Assembly: GCA_002471185.1 (NCBI GenBank)
Contig: DKPL01000050.1
Span: 2,906-20,327 of the forward strand
Length of the DNA stretch: 17,422 bases
Source of the DNA: Bacteroides sp. UBA7335
GTDB lineage: Bacteria > Bacteroidota > Bacteroidia > Bacteroidales > Bacteroidaceae
Direction of reading: 5' to 3'
The position numbers and the translations under genes are program-made. Positions 1 to 6,877 of this stretch are shown here, piece by piece. The notes under the pieces were generated by a model. It worked only from the letters and a program-made list of their open reading frames with translations, was not told where the DNA came from and ran no database searches. Within the stretch, counting starts at the first letter, position 1, and each line of letters opens with the position of its first letter.

Positions 1-158
1 ATAAAGACACATTACATCAAAATACCCTTAAATATATCTGTCTATAAAAACAGAAATTCCAAAAGTCCATACATTGTATAAACTTTTGAGAATTCCATGA
101 TTATATATAAAACATTTTCCTTTCAACTATCACCAGAATCTCTAATAACATAAAAGGA
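1..158. other. Left edge, no gene seen
   Basis: AT-rich sequence downstream of mtaB. I see no clear hairpin with a T-run on the minus strand and no coding frame of note. Confidence 0.5.
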
Positions 159-1475
159 TTAATCGCTTAGTCCATTCAAAGCTGTTTTATCTTCAGTAAA
201 ATCACCCAAATGCAAAGTTACGATAGTATTATCCAACGATTCATCTTGAGGAATTTCAACACGAATATAATTATCAGTAAAACCGTGCATCGGAGTACCC
301 GGTTTAGACTTTTCAAGTAAAACCTTCATTGATTTCCCAATATATTGGGCATAGAAAGCATGAGTTTTCTCATCAGATAGAGCTAAAAGACGCTGACTCC
401 GACGGTGCTTTTCATCAGGAGTTACTATGTGTTCAATCTTTAAAGCTTGGGTTCCTGGACGCTCCGAATAACTAAATACATGCAATTGAGTCACCTCTAA
501 GTCTGCAATAAAATTATAAGCATCCTCAAAAAAATCATCCGTCTCACCACGAGTCCCAACAATAACATCTACTCCAATAAAAGCATGAGGCATCACCTCT
601 TTTATTTTTGCGATTTTAGATGCAAAAAGAGCTGTATCATATTTACGACGCATCAACTTAAGTACATCATCACTACCCGATTGCAATGGTATATGAAAAT
701 GAGGCATAAAACGTTTTGACTTTGAAACAAAGTCAATTATTTCGTCGGTAAGCAAATTAGGCTCAATTGAAGAAATACGATATCGTTCAATTCCCTCTAT
801 TTCATCAAGTGCTCTTACTAAATCAAAAAATGTTTCACCAGTACTTTTTCCAAAGTCGCCAATATTCACTCCAGTAAGCACTATTTCCTTTCCTCCCTCG
901 ATAGCTACTTGACGAGCTTGATCAACCATAGAAGCAACAGTACCATTACGGCTACGACCACGAGCAAATGGAATTGTACAATAAGAACAATAATAATCGC
1001 AACCATCTTGCACCTTCAAAAAATAACGAGTACGATCACCGCGCGAACATGATGGAACAAAAGCTCGAATATCTTTAGTAGCACTAATATGTGCCTCCCC
1101 AACTTCATGCTTCTGAAGAGTTCCTAAATATTGCAATAAATCTTTCTTTTGTTCAGCACCTAACACAATATCGACACCATCAATTTTAGCAACTGCATCC
1201 GGCTTAAGTTGTGCATAACATCCTGTAACAACAACAAAAGCACCAGGGTGCTGTTTTATTAGTCGATGAATTGCTTGACGACATTTTTTATCTGCCATCT
1301 CCGTTACTGAGCATGTATTTACCACGCAAATATCTGCTTTTTCTCCTTTTCGTGCAGTACGCACCCCAGCCTCACGCAATGTTTTACCAATCGTTGAAGT
1401 TTCTGAAAAATTCAATTTACAGCCAAGTGTATAATAAACAGCTGTCTTATCCTGAAAAACAGTAGTATCAATCAT
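159..1475 (-). CDS. mtaB: tRNA (t6A37-C2)-methylthiotransferase MtaB
   Basis: 438 residues. A cytoplasmic radical-SAM enzyme with two Fe-S clusters that adds a methylthio group to t6A at position 37 of ANN-decoding tRNAs, giving ms2t6A. Visible order: N-terminal MTTase (UPF0004) domain with cluster-binding Cys19 (TLGCKLN), Cys55 (VNTCSV) and Cys86 (TGCYAQ); radical-SAM CxxxCxxC at Cys159, Cys163 and Cys166 (DGCDYYCSYC); then a C-terminal TRAM-type RNA-binding segment (about 375-430). The CYAQLKP and CDYYCSYCTIPFARGRSR motifs fit MtaB better than MiaB or RimO. An in-frame ATG 21 codons upstream (1538) was rejected because the stretch between contains a good promoter box (TAACTTTG, minus, 1512-1505) and the extension reads as non-homologous. 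Single gene; no clear terminator is visible downstream (1-158). Divergent from the acyl-CoA synthetase gene. Confidence 0.93.
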   Translation of the reverse strand: MIDTTVFQDKTAVYYTLGCKLNFSETSTIGKTLREAGVRTARKGEKADICVVNTCSVTEMADKKCRQAIHRLIKQHPGAFVVVTGCYAQLKPDAVAKIDGVDIVLGAEQKKDLLQYLGTLQKHEVGEAHISATKDIRAFVPSCSRGDRTRYFLKVQDGCDYYCSYCTIPFARGRSRNGTVASMVDQARQVAIEGGKEIVLTGVNIGDFGKSTGETFFDLVRALDEIEGIERYRISSIEPNLLTDEIIDFVSKSKRFMPHFHIPLQSGSDDVLKLMRRKYDTALFASKIAKIKEVMPHAFIGVDVIVGTRGETDDFFEDAYNFIADLEVTQLHVFSYSERPGTQALKIEHIVTPDEKHRRSQRLLALSDEKTHAFYAQYIGKSMKVLLEKSKPGTPMHGFTDNYIRVEIPQDESLDNTIVTLHLGDFTEDKTALNGLSD

Positions 1476-1504
1476 AATTAAAATACAGTATTGTATTGAG
1501 TGTG

Positions 1505-1539
1505 CAAAGTTACATATTAATCTGCACAGGCTTAGCAAA
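1505..1539 (-). promoter_or_regulatory. Bacteroides-type promoter of mtaB
   Basis: On the minus strand a -7 box TAACTTTG lies at 1512-1505, matching TAnnTTTG exactly. A TTTG at 1539-1536 could be the -33 element, with a 23-bp spacer, slightly longer than usual. Transcription would start some 20 bases before the ATG at 1475. Confidence 0.6.
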
Positions 1540-1833
1540 TCACAATGCGAAAAATTATCTAAGAAAATTGGAGATATATAATATTTTGTTTATTTTGTGT
1601 TATGTAACAATTTTATGCTTTCAAAGTAAATGATTTGGTATTCTATGAAGAAACTTAAAAATTAGAATATCACAAAAATAGAATAACATCAGAATAAATA
1701 GCGAAGAGAAGCATACTAAGCAAAGATATAAGTACATCGCAAGATTCTTAAAAAGCAATATATCAAATCTTAAGAAAGGGACATTATATTATAAAATATG
1801 AGTAATTATGGCTTTAGTTAAGAAGTTTATTAC

Positions 1834-1841
1834 TATTTTTG
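1834..1841 (+). promoter_or_regulatory. -7 promoter box of acyl-CoA synthetase gene
   Basis: TATTTTTG matches the Bacteroides -7 consensus TAnnTTTG, 23 bases before the ATG at 1865. No clear -33 TTTG at the expected distance (only TTTA at 1813-1816). The box falls inside the longer reading frame that begins at 1808, which argues for the 1865 start. Confidence 0.5.
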
Positions 1842-1864
1842 CACAGTTCACTAAAAAACGTGCA

Positions 1865-3538
1865 ATGATACAAGAGAATTTTATTAAGCTGTATGAGAAT
1901 AGCTTTCGCGAAAATTGGGATTTACCATGCTACACCGATTATGGTGAAAGCATTAGTTTTACTTATGGAGAAGTAGCTGAGGAAATAGCTCGACTGCATC
2001 TACTATTTAAACATTGCAGCTTACGACGCGGTGACAAAATAGCTATCATCGGAAAAAACAATACTCGTTGGTGCATTGCTTATATGGCAACCATTACCTA
2101 TGGCGCTATTGTAGTACCTATTCTTCAAGATTTCAACCCAAACGATGTCCATCATATTATCAATCACTCAGAATCAGTCTTCTTATTTACAAGTGATGCC
2201 ATTTGGGATACGCTCGAAGAAGATAAAATCGCAAATTTAAGAGGAGTAATTTCATTAACAGACTTCCGATGCCTACATCAACGTGACGGAGAGTGTATCC
2301 AACGTTTCATGAAAAAGGTTGATGATGCCATGTTCGAAGCCTATCCTAATGGATTTACCAGAAACAATGTGCAATATACAACTCTATCAAATGATAAAGT
2401 TATGTTATTGAACTATACATCAGGTACAACTGGATTTAGCAAGGGAGTAATGCTAACGGGTAATAATTTAGCTGGCAATGTAACTTTTGGCATACGTACT
2501 AAATTGCTTGAAAAAGGAGATCGCGTATTATCATTCTTGCCACTAGCACATGCTTATGGTTGCGCATTTGATTTTCTGACAGCTACTGCCGTAGGAACAC
2601 ACGTTACATTACTAGGCAAAATACCATCACCAAAAATACTTCTTAAAGCATTTGAAGAGGTAAAACCTAATCTTATTATAACTGTCCCACTAGTAATAGA
2701 AAAAATATACAAAAACACTATTCAGCCATTAATTAATAAGAAAGGCATGCGTTGGGCATTGAATATACCATTACTAGATAATAGAATATATGGACAAATC
2801 CGCAAGAAACTAATCGATGCATTAGGAGGAAGATTTAAAGAGATAATTATAGGTGGAGCAGCAATGAATCCAGAAGTAGAGGAGTTCTTTTATCGAATTA
2901 AATTTCCTTTTACTATAGGCTATGGAATGACAGAGTGCGGCCCATTAATTAGTTATGCACCATGGAACGAGTTTATTCCCACTTCTTCTGGTAAAATACT
3001 TGATATAATGGAAGCCAGAGTCTATCGTAAAGATCCAGAAGCGACTCTTGGAGAAATTCAAGTTAAAGGAGAAAATGTAATGACAGGCTACTATAAAAAC
3101 CCCGAAGCTACCAAAGAGGCATTTACTGAAGATGGATGGCTTCGCACTGGCGATTTAGGTACTATTGATGACAATGGTAATATTTATATTCGCGGAAGAA
3201 GCAAGAGCATGATATTAAGCTCAAGTGGTCAAAACATATTCCCAGAAGAAATAGAAAACAAGCTGAATAACTTACCTTTCATCATTGAAAGTTTAATTAT
3301 TGAGCGAAACAAAAAGTTAGTAGCTTTAGTGTATGCAGACTATGAAGCATTAGATTCATTAGGATTGAATAACCAAGAAAGCTTAGATGCTATTATGGAT
3401 GAAAATCTTAAGAACTTAAATAACAGCGTAGCCGCATATGAAAAGGTTAGTAAAATCCAGTTATATCCAACTGAATTTGAGAAAACCCCAAAGCGAAGCA
3501 TCAAAAGATACCTCTATAATAGCATTACCGAAGAGTAA
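1865..3538 (+). CDS. AMP-dependent acyl-CoA synthetase (long-chain fatty acid-CoA ligase family)
   Basis: 557 residues. An ANL-superfamily enzyme that activates a carboxylic acid, probably a fatty acid, with ATP to an acyl-adenylate and transfers it to CoA. Motifs in order: phosphate-binding loop YTSGTTGFSKG (184-194), adenine-site GYGMTECG (352-359), hinge/ATP motif GWLRTGDLG (424-432), and a C-terminal catalytic-lysine region PKRSIKRYL around Lys547. The length is near the 550-600 residues usual for bacterial long-chain synthetases. No signal peptide, so cytoplasmic or peripheral membrane. The start at MIQENFIKLYE was chosen over the ATG at 1808 because a -7 promoter box (1834-1841) lies between them and the 19-residue extension looks unrelated to the family. 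Monocistronic. Substrate chain length cannot be read from the sequence. Confidence 0.88.
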   Translation: MIQENFIKLYENSFRENWDLPCYTDYGESISFTYGEVAEEIARLHLLFKHCSLRRGDKIAIIGKNNTRWCIAYMATITYGAIVVPILQDFNPNDVHHIINHSESVFLFTSDAIWDTLEEDKIANLRGVISLTDFRCLHQRDGECIQRFMKKVDDAMFEAYPNGFTRNNVQYTTLSNDKVMLLNYTSGTTGFSKGVMLTGNNLAGNVTFGIRTKLLEKGDRVLSFLPLAHAYGCAFDFLTATAVGTHVTLLGKIPSPKILLKAFEEVKPNLIITVPLVIEKIYKNTIQPLINKKGMRWALNIPLLDNRIYGQIRKKLIDALGGRFKEIIIGGAAMNPEVEEFFYRIKFPFTIGYGMTECGPLISYAPWNEFIPTSSGKILDIMEARVYRKDPEATLGEIQVKGENVMTGYYKNPEATKEAFTEDGWLRTGDLGTIDDNGNIYIRGRSKSMILSSSGQNIFPEEIENKLNNLPFIIESLIIERNKKLVALVYADYEALDSLGLNNQESLDAIMDENLKNLNNSVAAYEKVSKIQLYPTEFEKTPKRSIKRYLYNSITEE

Positions 3539-3609
3539 TATGTTTTATAACATGTTGCAAGACAAATAGATAGAACAGCTCGAAAAAAAACATAAAAAAA
3601 GTTGGCTTT

Positions 3610-3644
3610 TTTGGAACAACGTATTCTAAAAGTACATATCTTTG
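3610..3644 (+). promoter_or_regulatory. Promoter of the small lipoprotein gene
   Basis: -7 box TATCTTTG at 3637-3644 (exact TAnnTTTG match) with a TTTG (3610-3613) about 23 bp upstream as a possible -33 element. The start codon lies 51 bases downstream, leaving a leader of roughly 45 bases. Confidence 0.65.
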
Positions 3645-3695
3645 CAACGTTTTAATAAGCAATTGATTGTATTACAGATTTAAAAGCAAACGAAA

Positions 3696-3905
3696 ATGAA
3701 AAAATTAGTTTATGTATTCGTAGCAGCTATCATGGCTGGATCTTTCGCTTCATGTGCACAAAAAGCAGCTAAAGTTGAAGCTGAAGAAGCAACTGCATCA
3801 GATGCAGTAAATGTAGAAGTAGTTGAAGCAACTGCTGAAGGTGTAGTTGGAGATTCATTGGTAACTGACACTGTAGTTGGTGTTGCAGTAACTCCAGCTG
3901 AATAA
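3696..3905 (+). CDS. Small acidic lipoprotein, function unknown
   Basis: 69 residues. The N-terminus has two lysines, a hydrophobic stretch (4-18) and a lipobox FASC with Cys20, so it should be cleaved by signal peptidase II and lipidated. The mature part is about 50 residues, dominated by Val, Ala, Glu and Thr, with ten acidic residues against two lysines, both close to the lipid anchor. It has no recognisable domain and is probably extended or disordered. It sits alone, with its own well-matched promoter and a strong terminator, which suggests high independent expression. Similar short Ala/Val/Glu-rich lipoproteins occur in Bacteroides without a known role; I infer an envelope location only. 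Confidence 0.8.
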   Translation: MKKLVYVFVAAIMAGSFASCAQKAAKVEAEEATASDAVNVEVVEATAEGVVGDSLVTDTVVGVAVTPAE

Positions 3906-3932
3906 TAGAGAAATCTATTAACGAGAGAATTG

Positions 3933-3968
3933 AAAGTCTGCTGTGCTTAGCACTCCAGACTTTTTTTT
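3933..3968 (+). terminator. Intrinsic terminator of the small lipoprotein gene
   Basis: Arms AAAGTCTG (3933-3940) and CAGACTTT (3956-3963) enclose a second stem GTGC-TTA-GCAC across a 2x2 internal loop, followed by a run of eight T (3961-3968). Confidence 0.85.
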
Positions 3969-4051
3969 GTGCCTATTTTTTTCGATTCCCAAGCAATTGA
4001 CAAAAATAAAAATCCAACCACACATAAGACTATTCAATAAAAAGAGTAATA

Positions 4052-4109
4052 TATAAGATAAAAAAAGAGTCTGAATACAAATGTATCCAGACTCTTTTTT
4101 TATCTTATA
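4052..4109. terminator. Bidirectional terminator between lipoprotein gene and rplI
   Basis: Two perfectly complementary 22-bp arms (4052-4073 and 4088-4109) around a loop that can itself pair ATAC/GTAT. The core AGAGTCTG/CAGACTCT is flanked by seven A on one side and seven T on the other, so it ends transcripts from either strand. It mainly serves the rpsF-rpsR-rplI operon (minus) and backs up the terminator at 3933-3968. Confidence 0.9.
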
Positions 4110-4118
4110 AAGCAGAGA

Positions 4119-4562
4119 TTATTCAGCAACAACTTCAAAAGGAATTTCAACAGAAACTTCTTTGTGTAATTTTACAGTTGCAGTGTATTGACCAACTTCT
4201 TTAACAGCATCTTTCACTACGATAATCTTTCTATCAATATCAAATCCTAACTTAGCCAAAGCTTCAGCGATTTGAATATTGCCTACAGAACCAAAAATTG
4301 ATCCAGTAGAGCTTACCTTAGTAGCAATAGTTAGAGAAACGCCTTGCAATTTAGCAGCCAACGCTTCAGCATCATTCTTGATTTTCTCAAGTTTGTGAGC
4401 ACGTTGCTTCAAATCTTCAGCCAACATTTTCTTTGCAGAAGGAGAAGCGATGATAGCTTTTCCTGTAGGGATTAAGTAATTACGGCCATAACCAGATTTA
4501 ACAGTTATGATATCGTTCTTATAACCCAAGTTTACTACGTCTTCTTTTAAAATAATTTCCAT
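4119..4562 (-). CDS. rplI: 50S ribosomal protein bL9
   Basis: 147 residues, the usual bL9 length. It opens with the family signature MEIILKEDVVNLGYKNDIITVKSGYGRNYLIPTG-type N-domain (about 1-50), then a long charged connecting helix (about 40-75) and a C-terminal domain ending in EIPFEVVAE. bL9 binds 23S rRNA domain V near the L1 stalk and its extended helix affects frame maintenance and spacing of translating ribosomes. Last gene of the rpsF-rpsR-rplI operon, 14 bases after rpsR, with a strong Shine-Dalgarno AAGGAGG (minus, 4575-4569) six bases before the ATG. Followed by a strong terminator. Confidence 0.97.
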   Translation of the reverse strand: MEIILKEDVVNLGYKNDIITVKSGYGRNYLIPTGKAIIASPSAKKMLAEDLKQRAHKLEKIKNDAEALAAKLQGVSLTIATKVSSTGSIFGSVGNIQIAEALAKLGFDIDRKIIVVKDAVKEVGQYTATVKLHKEVSVEIPFEVVAE

Positions 4563-4576
4563 ACTATTCCTCCTTC

Positions 4577-4849
4577 TTATTTCATCATGTCAGTTACATA
4601 AGGCAATAACGCCAAGTGACGAGCTCTCTTCACAGCTTGCGCGATACGACGTTGGAACTTCAAAGAAGTACCAGTGATGCGACGTGGAAGGATTTTCCCT
4701 TGCTCATTCAAAAATTTCTTCAAGAATTCAGGATCTTTGTAGTCGATATATCTAATACCACTTTTTTTGAAACGGCAGTATTTTTTCTTCTTAACGTCTA
4801 CTGAGGGCGGAGTCAAATATCTGATTTCTGATTGAACTTGTTGTGCCAT
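4577..4849 (-). CDS. rpsR: 30S ribosomal protein bS18
   Basis: 90 residues. The motifs YCRFKKSGIRYIDYKD, ILPRRITGTSLKFQR and AVKRARHLALLPY are diagnostic for bS18. It binds 16S rRNA in the central domain as a heterodimer with bS6, whose gene lies immediately upstream with a 3-base gap. An AGGAGG Shine-Dalgarno (minus, 4863-4858) sits inside the end of rpsF, so the pair is likely translationally coupled. Such strong Shine-Dalgarno sequences are uncommon among the other genes in this window. Confidence 0.97.
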   Translation of the reverse strand: MAQQVQSEIRYLTPPSVDVKKKKYCRFKKSGIRYIDYKDPEFLKKFLNEQGKILPRRITGTSLKFQRRIAQAVKRARHLALLPYVTDMMK

Positions 4850-4852
4850 AAT

Positions 4853-5197
4853 TTAATCCTCCTTTTTGCTTGATTTAACACTTCTTCTCTTAGCAGCATA
4901 TTCTGCAGCATATTTTTCCATCTTGAAAGTCAAGAAACGGATGATACGCTCATCACGACGGAAGTTAAGTTCTAACTTGTCGATAACAGTTGGATCTGCT
5001 TTAAACTCGATCAATTGATAAAAACCAGTAGATTTCTTTTGAATTGGGTAAGCCAATTTCTTCAATCCCCAGTTTTCTTCATTGATAATTTCGGCTCCTT
5101 CAGCTTGAAGAATACCTTTAAATTTCTCTACCGCTTCCTTCATCTGAACATCAGACAAAACGGGAGTTAAAATGAAAACGGTTTCGTATTGATTCAT
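4853..5197 (-). CDS. rpsF: 30S ribosomal protein bS6
   Basis: 114 residues. It begins MNQYETVFILTPVLSD, carries the WGLKKLAYPIQKKSTGFYQLIEF core typical of bS6, and ends in a basic Lys/Ser-rich tail. bS6 pairs with bS18 on the 30S platform. First gene of rpsF-rpsR-rplI; ssb or priB, found in this operon in some other phyla, are absent here. A promoter with both -33 and -7 elements lies 46 bases upstream, divergent from the marR gene. Confidence 0.97.
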   Translation of the reverse strand: MNQYETVFILTPVLSDVQMKEAVEKFKGILQAEGAEIINEENWGLKKLAYPIQKKSTGFYQLIEFKADPTVIDKLELNFRRDERIIRFLTFKMEKYAAEYAAKRRSVKSSKKED

Positions 5198-5242
5198 ACT
5201 CGTTTAATTAAATAATGAATAATTATTTTTTTAATGCGGGTG

Positions 5243-5273
5243 CAAAGTTAGTCATTTTATTTTGCCTCACAAA
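5243..5273 (-). promoter_or_regulatory. Promoter of rpsF-rpsR-rplI operon
   Basis: On the minus strand: -33 TTTG (5273-5270), 19-bp spacer, -7 TAACTTTG (5250-5243). Both elements and the spacing match the Bacteroides consensus, the cleanest promoter in the window. The leader then contains a small AT-only hairpin with 7-bp arms (5210-5216 / 5222-5228) just before the start codon. Confidence 0.8.
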
Positions 5274-5323
5274 CATTTAATCTTTTTTTATACCTTAAGA
5301 TAGGAATTATCAAAGAAGTACTT

Positions 5324-5338
5324 TAACTTTGCAAAGTT
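5324..5338 (+). promoter_or_regulatory. -7 box and overlapping 14-bp palindrome of the marR gene
   Basis: TAACTTTG (5324-5331) matches the -7 consensus. It overlaps a perfect palindrome AACTTTGCAAAGTT (5325-5338), a natural position for an operator that would block polymerase. No obvious -33 TTTG is present. Autoregulation by the encoded MarR protein is inference. Confidence 0.5.
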
Positions 5339-5355
5339 GTTTAAACAATCATCTT

Positions 5356-5802
5356 ATGACCGAGCAATTTAACTTTGACATTCGATTGATATTTGCTATT
5401 CTCAATGGTAAAGTATCTGCAGCAATCAATCGCAAGCTACATAGAAACTTCCGCCAAGGTGGACTGGAAATAAGCCCCGAGCAGTGGACAGTTCTCATTT
5501 TTCTCTGGGAGAAAGATGGTGTTACACAGCAAGAATTATGCAATGCAACATTCAAAGACAAGCCAAGTATGACACGGTTGATTGACAATATGGAGCGACA
5601 ACATTTAGTTGTTCGCATATCCGACAAAAAAGATCGTCGTACTAACTTAATCCACCTTACACGTACCGGAAAAAGTTTAGAGGCAAAAGCACGTCATATA
5701 GCCAATGAGACGTTAAAACAAGCCTTAGAGGGTATTACTCCAGATAATTTAGAGATTAGTCAAGAAGTACTTCGAACGATATTCACTAATTCAAAGTCCT
5801 GA
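5356..5802 (+). CDS. MarR-family transcriptional regulator
   Basis: 148 residues, typical MarR size. Winged helix-turn-helix layout: helix QWTVLIFLWEKDGVTQQELCNAT (about 45-70), recognition helix KPSMTRLIDNMERQHLV (about 75-91), and wing with the family hallmark DKKDRRTNLIHLT (about 95-108), followed by a dimerisation helix. Cytoplasmic DNA-binding dimer; the ligand and targets cannot be read from sequence. The ATG at 5356 is preferred over a TTG at 5329 because the TTG lies in the -7 promoter box. Divergent from rpsF and followed after 123 bases by a small membrane-protein gene, which may be a target or simply a neighbour. Confidence 0.88.
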   Translation: MTEQFNFDIRLIFAILNGKVSAAINRKLHRNFRQGGLEISPEQWTVLIFLWEKDGVTQQELCNATFKDKPSMTRLIDNMERQHLVVRISDKKDRRTNLIHLTRTGKSLEAKARHIANETLKQALEGITPDNLEISQEVLRTIFTNSKS

Positions 5803-5846
5803 TACATAATAATAATAGAGTATTTGTTTGCAATAATATTTTTTTT

Positions 5847-5879
5847 GCATAAATAATTTCGTTCGTTAAATAATTATGC
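5847..5879. repeat. Imperfect inverted repeat between marR and the small membrane-protein gene
   Basis: GCATAA (5847-5852) pairs with TTATGC (5874-5879), and after a mismatch the inner bases continue pairing in short runs around a TCGTTCGT-like loop. No T-run follows on either strand, so it does not look like a terminator. It may be a leader hairpin or an operator. Confidence 0.35.
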
Positions 5880-5925
5880 TTTAATTTGTGACCAAGAAAA
5901 AAAATAACTATTAAAATACACACAC

Positions 5926-6102
5926 ATGAAAGGCTTATTAAAGAACCTAGGTTTAATATTAATCGTGATTGGAGCAGTCATTCTAATATGTTGTTCATTT
6001 GTTGGTAATGTCAACAATAATGCAATTTTAGGAGGCTCTATCGCTTTAGTTATTGTAGGACTTGTGTCATACATCGTTATCAACAAGCGAATCACTGATT
6101 AA
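5926..6102 (+). CDS. Small two-helix inner-membrane protein, function unknown
   Basis: 58 residues, starting MKGLLKNLGL and ending VINKRITD. Two hydrophobic helices (about 8-25 and 34-52) are separated by a short polar Asn-rich loop GNVNNNA, and the C-terminus carries positive residues (NKR), compatible with both ends in the cytoplasm. I recall similar short proteins in Bacteroides genomes but no assigned function. The gene stands between marR and a strong bidirectional terminator. A weak promoter-like TAATTTG lies at 5882-5888; it might otherwise be read from the marR promoter. A minus-strand frame over the same bases (5874-6095) is the less likely coding option because it runs through the terminator side and has no family features. 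Confidence 0.7.
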   Translation: MKGLLKNLGLILIVIGAVILICCSFVGNVNNNAILGGSIALVIVGLVSYIVINKRITD

Positions 6103-6110
6103 TTATTAAG

Positions 6111-6157
6111 AAATATAAAAAAGCCCGGAAGATACTCTTCCGGGCTTTTTTATATTT
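6111..6157. terminator. Bidirectional terminator between small membrane protein and rprY
   Basis: A perfect 22-bp stem (6111-6132 with 6136-6157) and 3-base loop TAC. The GC-rich core GCCCGGAAGA/TCTTCCGGGC is flanked by A6 and T6, giving a U-tract on both strands. It serves the convergent genes on each side. Confidence 0.92.
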
Positions 6158-6174
6158 TAGAACATTCAGTCGGC

Positions 6175-6873
6175 TTATTCAGCTTCAGGAGTTATTAATT
6201 TATATCCTTTTCCATGAATATTAATAATTTCAATTGATGGATCTTCCTTCAAATGTTTACGTAATTTTGTGATATACACATCCATACTTCTTGCATTGAA
6301 ATAGTTATCATCAATCCAAATAGTCTTCAAAGCAAAGTCACGTTGCAATATTTCATTGGCATGAGCACAAAGCAATCCTAATAATTCAGACTCTTTAGTA
6401 GTCAATTTAGTTTGCTTTTGATCAGTAGCAAGAATTTGCTTTTGAGTATCAAAAGTAAATTTACCAATTTTGTAAACATTACTTTCTTTGTTTTTCTTGC
6501 CACGTACACGTCTCAAGATAGCTTCAATTCTGAAAGTAAGTTCTTCCATGCTAAATGGCTTCGTAATGTAGTCATCAGCACCAATTTTAAATCCTTCTAG
6601 AATATCTTCTTTTAATGTTTTAGCAGTTAAGAAGATAATAGGAATTTCGGCATTCACAGCACGCACATCCTGAGCTAATGTAAATCCATCTTTTTTAGGC
6701 ATCATGACATCAAATACGCAAAGATCATATTTGTTTTTCAAGAATGCCTTATATCCGGCTTCACCGTCAGGATAAAGTTCTGCAGAATAACCTTTTGCTT
6801 GAAGATATTCTCTTAAAAGCATGCCAAGATTTTCATCATCTTCGCATAGTAAAATACGCAGTTTCTCGTCCAT
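6175..6873 (-). CDS. rprY: Response regulator RprY (OmpR/PhoB type)
   Basis: 232 residues. Receiver domain (1-120) has the acidic pocket Glu11-Asp12-Asp13, phospho-acceptor Asp55 (VFDVMMP), Thr83 (FLTAK) and Lys105 (ITKPFS). A C-terminal winged-helix DNA-binding domain (about 133-229) contains TTKESELLGLLC and MDVYITKLRKHL...IINIHGKGYKL. The sequence closely resembles RprY of Bacteroides fragilis, first described with RprX as a two-component pair and linked in the literature to redox and sodium-pumping NADH dehydrogenase genes. It follows rprX with a 4-base gap, so the pair is one operon. Ends just before a strong terminator. Confidence 0.93.
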   Translation of the reverse strand: MDEKLRILLCEDDENLGMLLREYLQAKGYSAELYPDGEAGYKAFLKNKYDLCVFDVMMPKKDGFTLAQDVRAVNAEIPIIFLTAKTLKEDILEGFKIGADDYITKPFSMEELTFRIEAILRRVRGKKNKESNVYKIGKFTFDTQKQILATDQKQTKLTTKESELLGLLCAHANEILQRDFALKTIWIDDNYFNARSMDVYITKLRKHLKEDPSIEIINIHGKGYKLITPEAE

Positions 6874-6877
6874 ATCA

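Larger units (their letters stand above)
1476..1864. other. Divergent intergenic region mtaB / acyl-CoA synthetase
   Basis: 389 bp, very AT-rich. It holds the mtaB promoter (1505-1539) and the promoter box of the synthetase gene (1834-1841). A short inverted repeat TTCTTAA (1745-1751) / TTAAGAA (1770-1776) is the only other structure I noticed. No convincing gene or RNA. Confidence 0.6.

Noticed and set aside
1476..1538. N-terminal extension of mtaB beginning at an upstream ATG (1538).
   Set aside because: A consensus -7 promoter box lies inside it and the added residues do not resemble the family; ATG 1475 starts directly before the conserved domain.
1808..1864. N-terminal extension of the acyl-CoA synthetase from the ATG at 1808.
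   Set aside because: It spans a TATTTTTG promoter box and reads as a lysine/phenylalanine-rich stretch with no family match; ATG 1865 is preferred.
5198..5242. Possible S6:S18-binding leader motif before rpsF.
   Set aside because: Only a CCCG near the predicted start site and an AT-only hairpin are present; I could not build the bulged CCG structure known from other phyla.
5874..6095. A 73-codon minus-strand frame over the small membrane-protein gene.
   Set aside because: No recognisable features; the plus-strand 58-codon frame has two clean membrane helices and ends right before a terminator.
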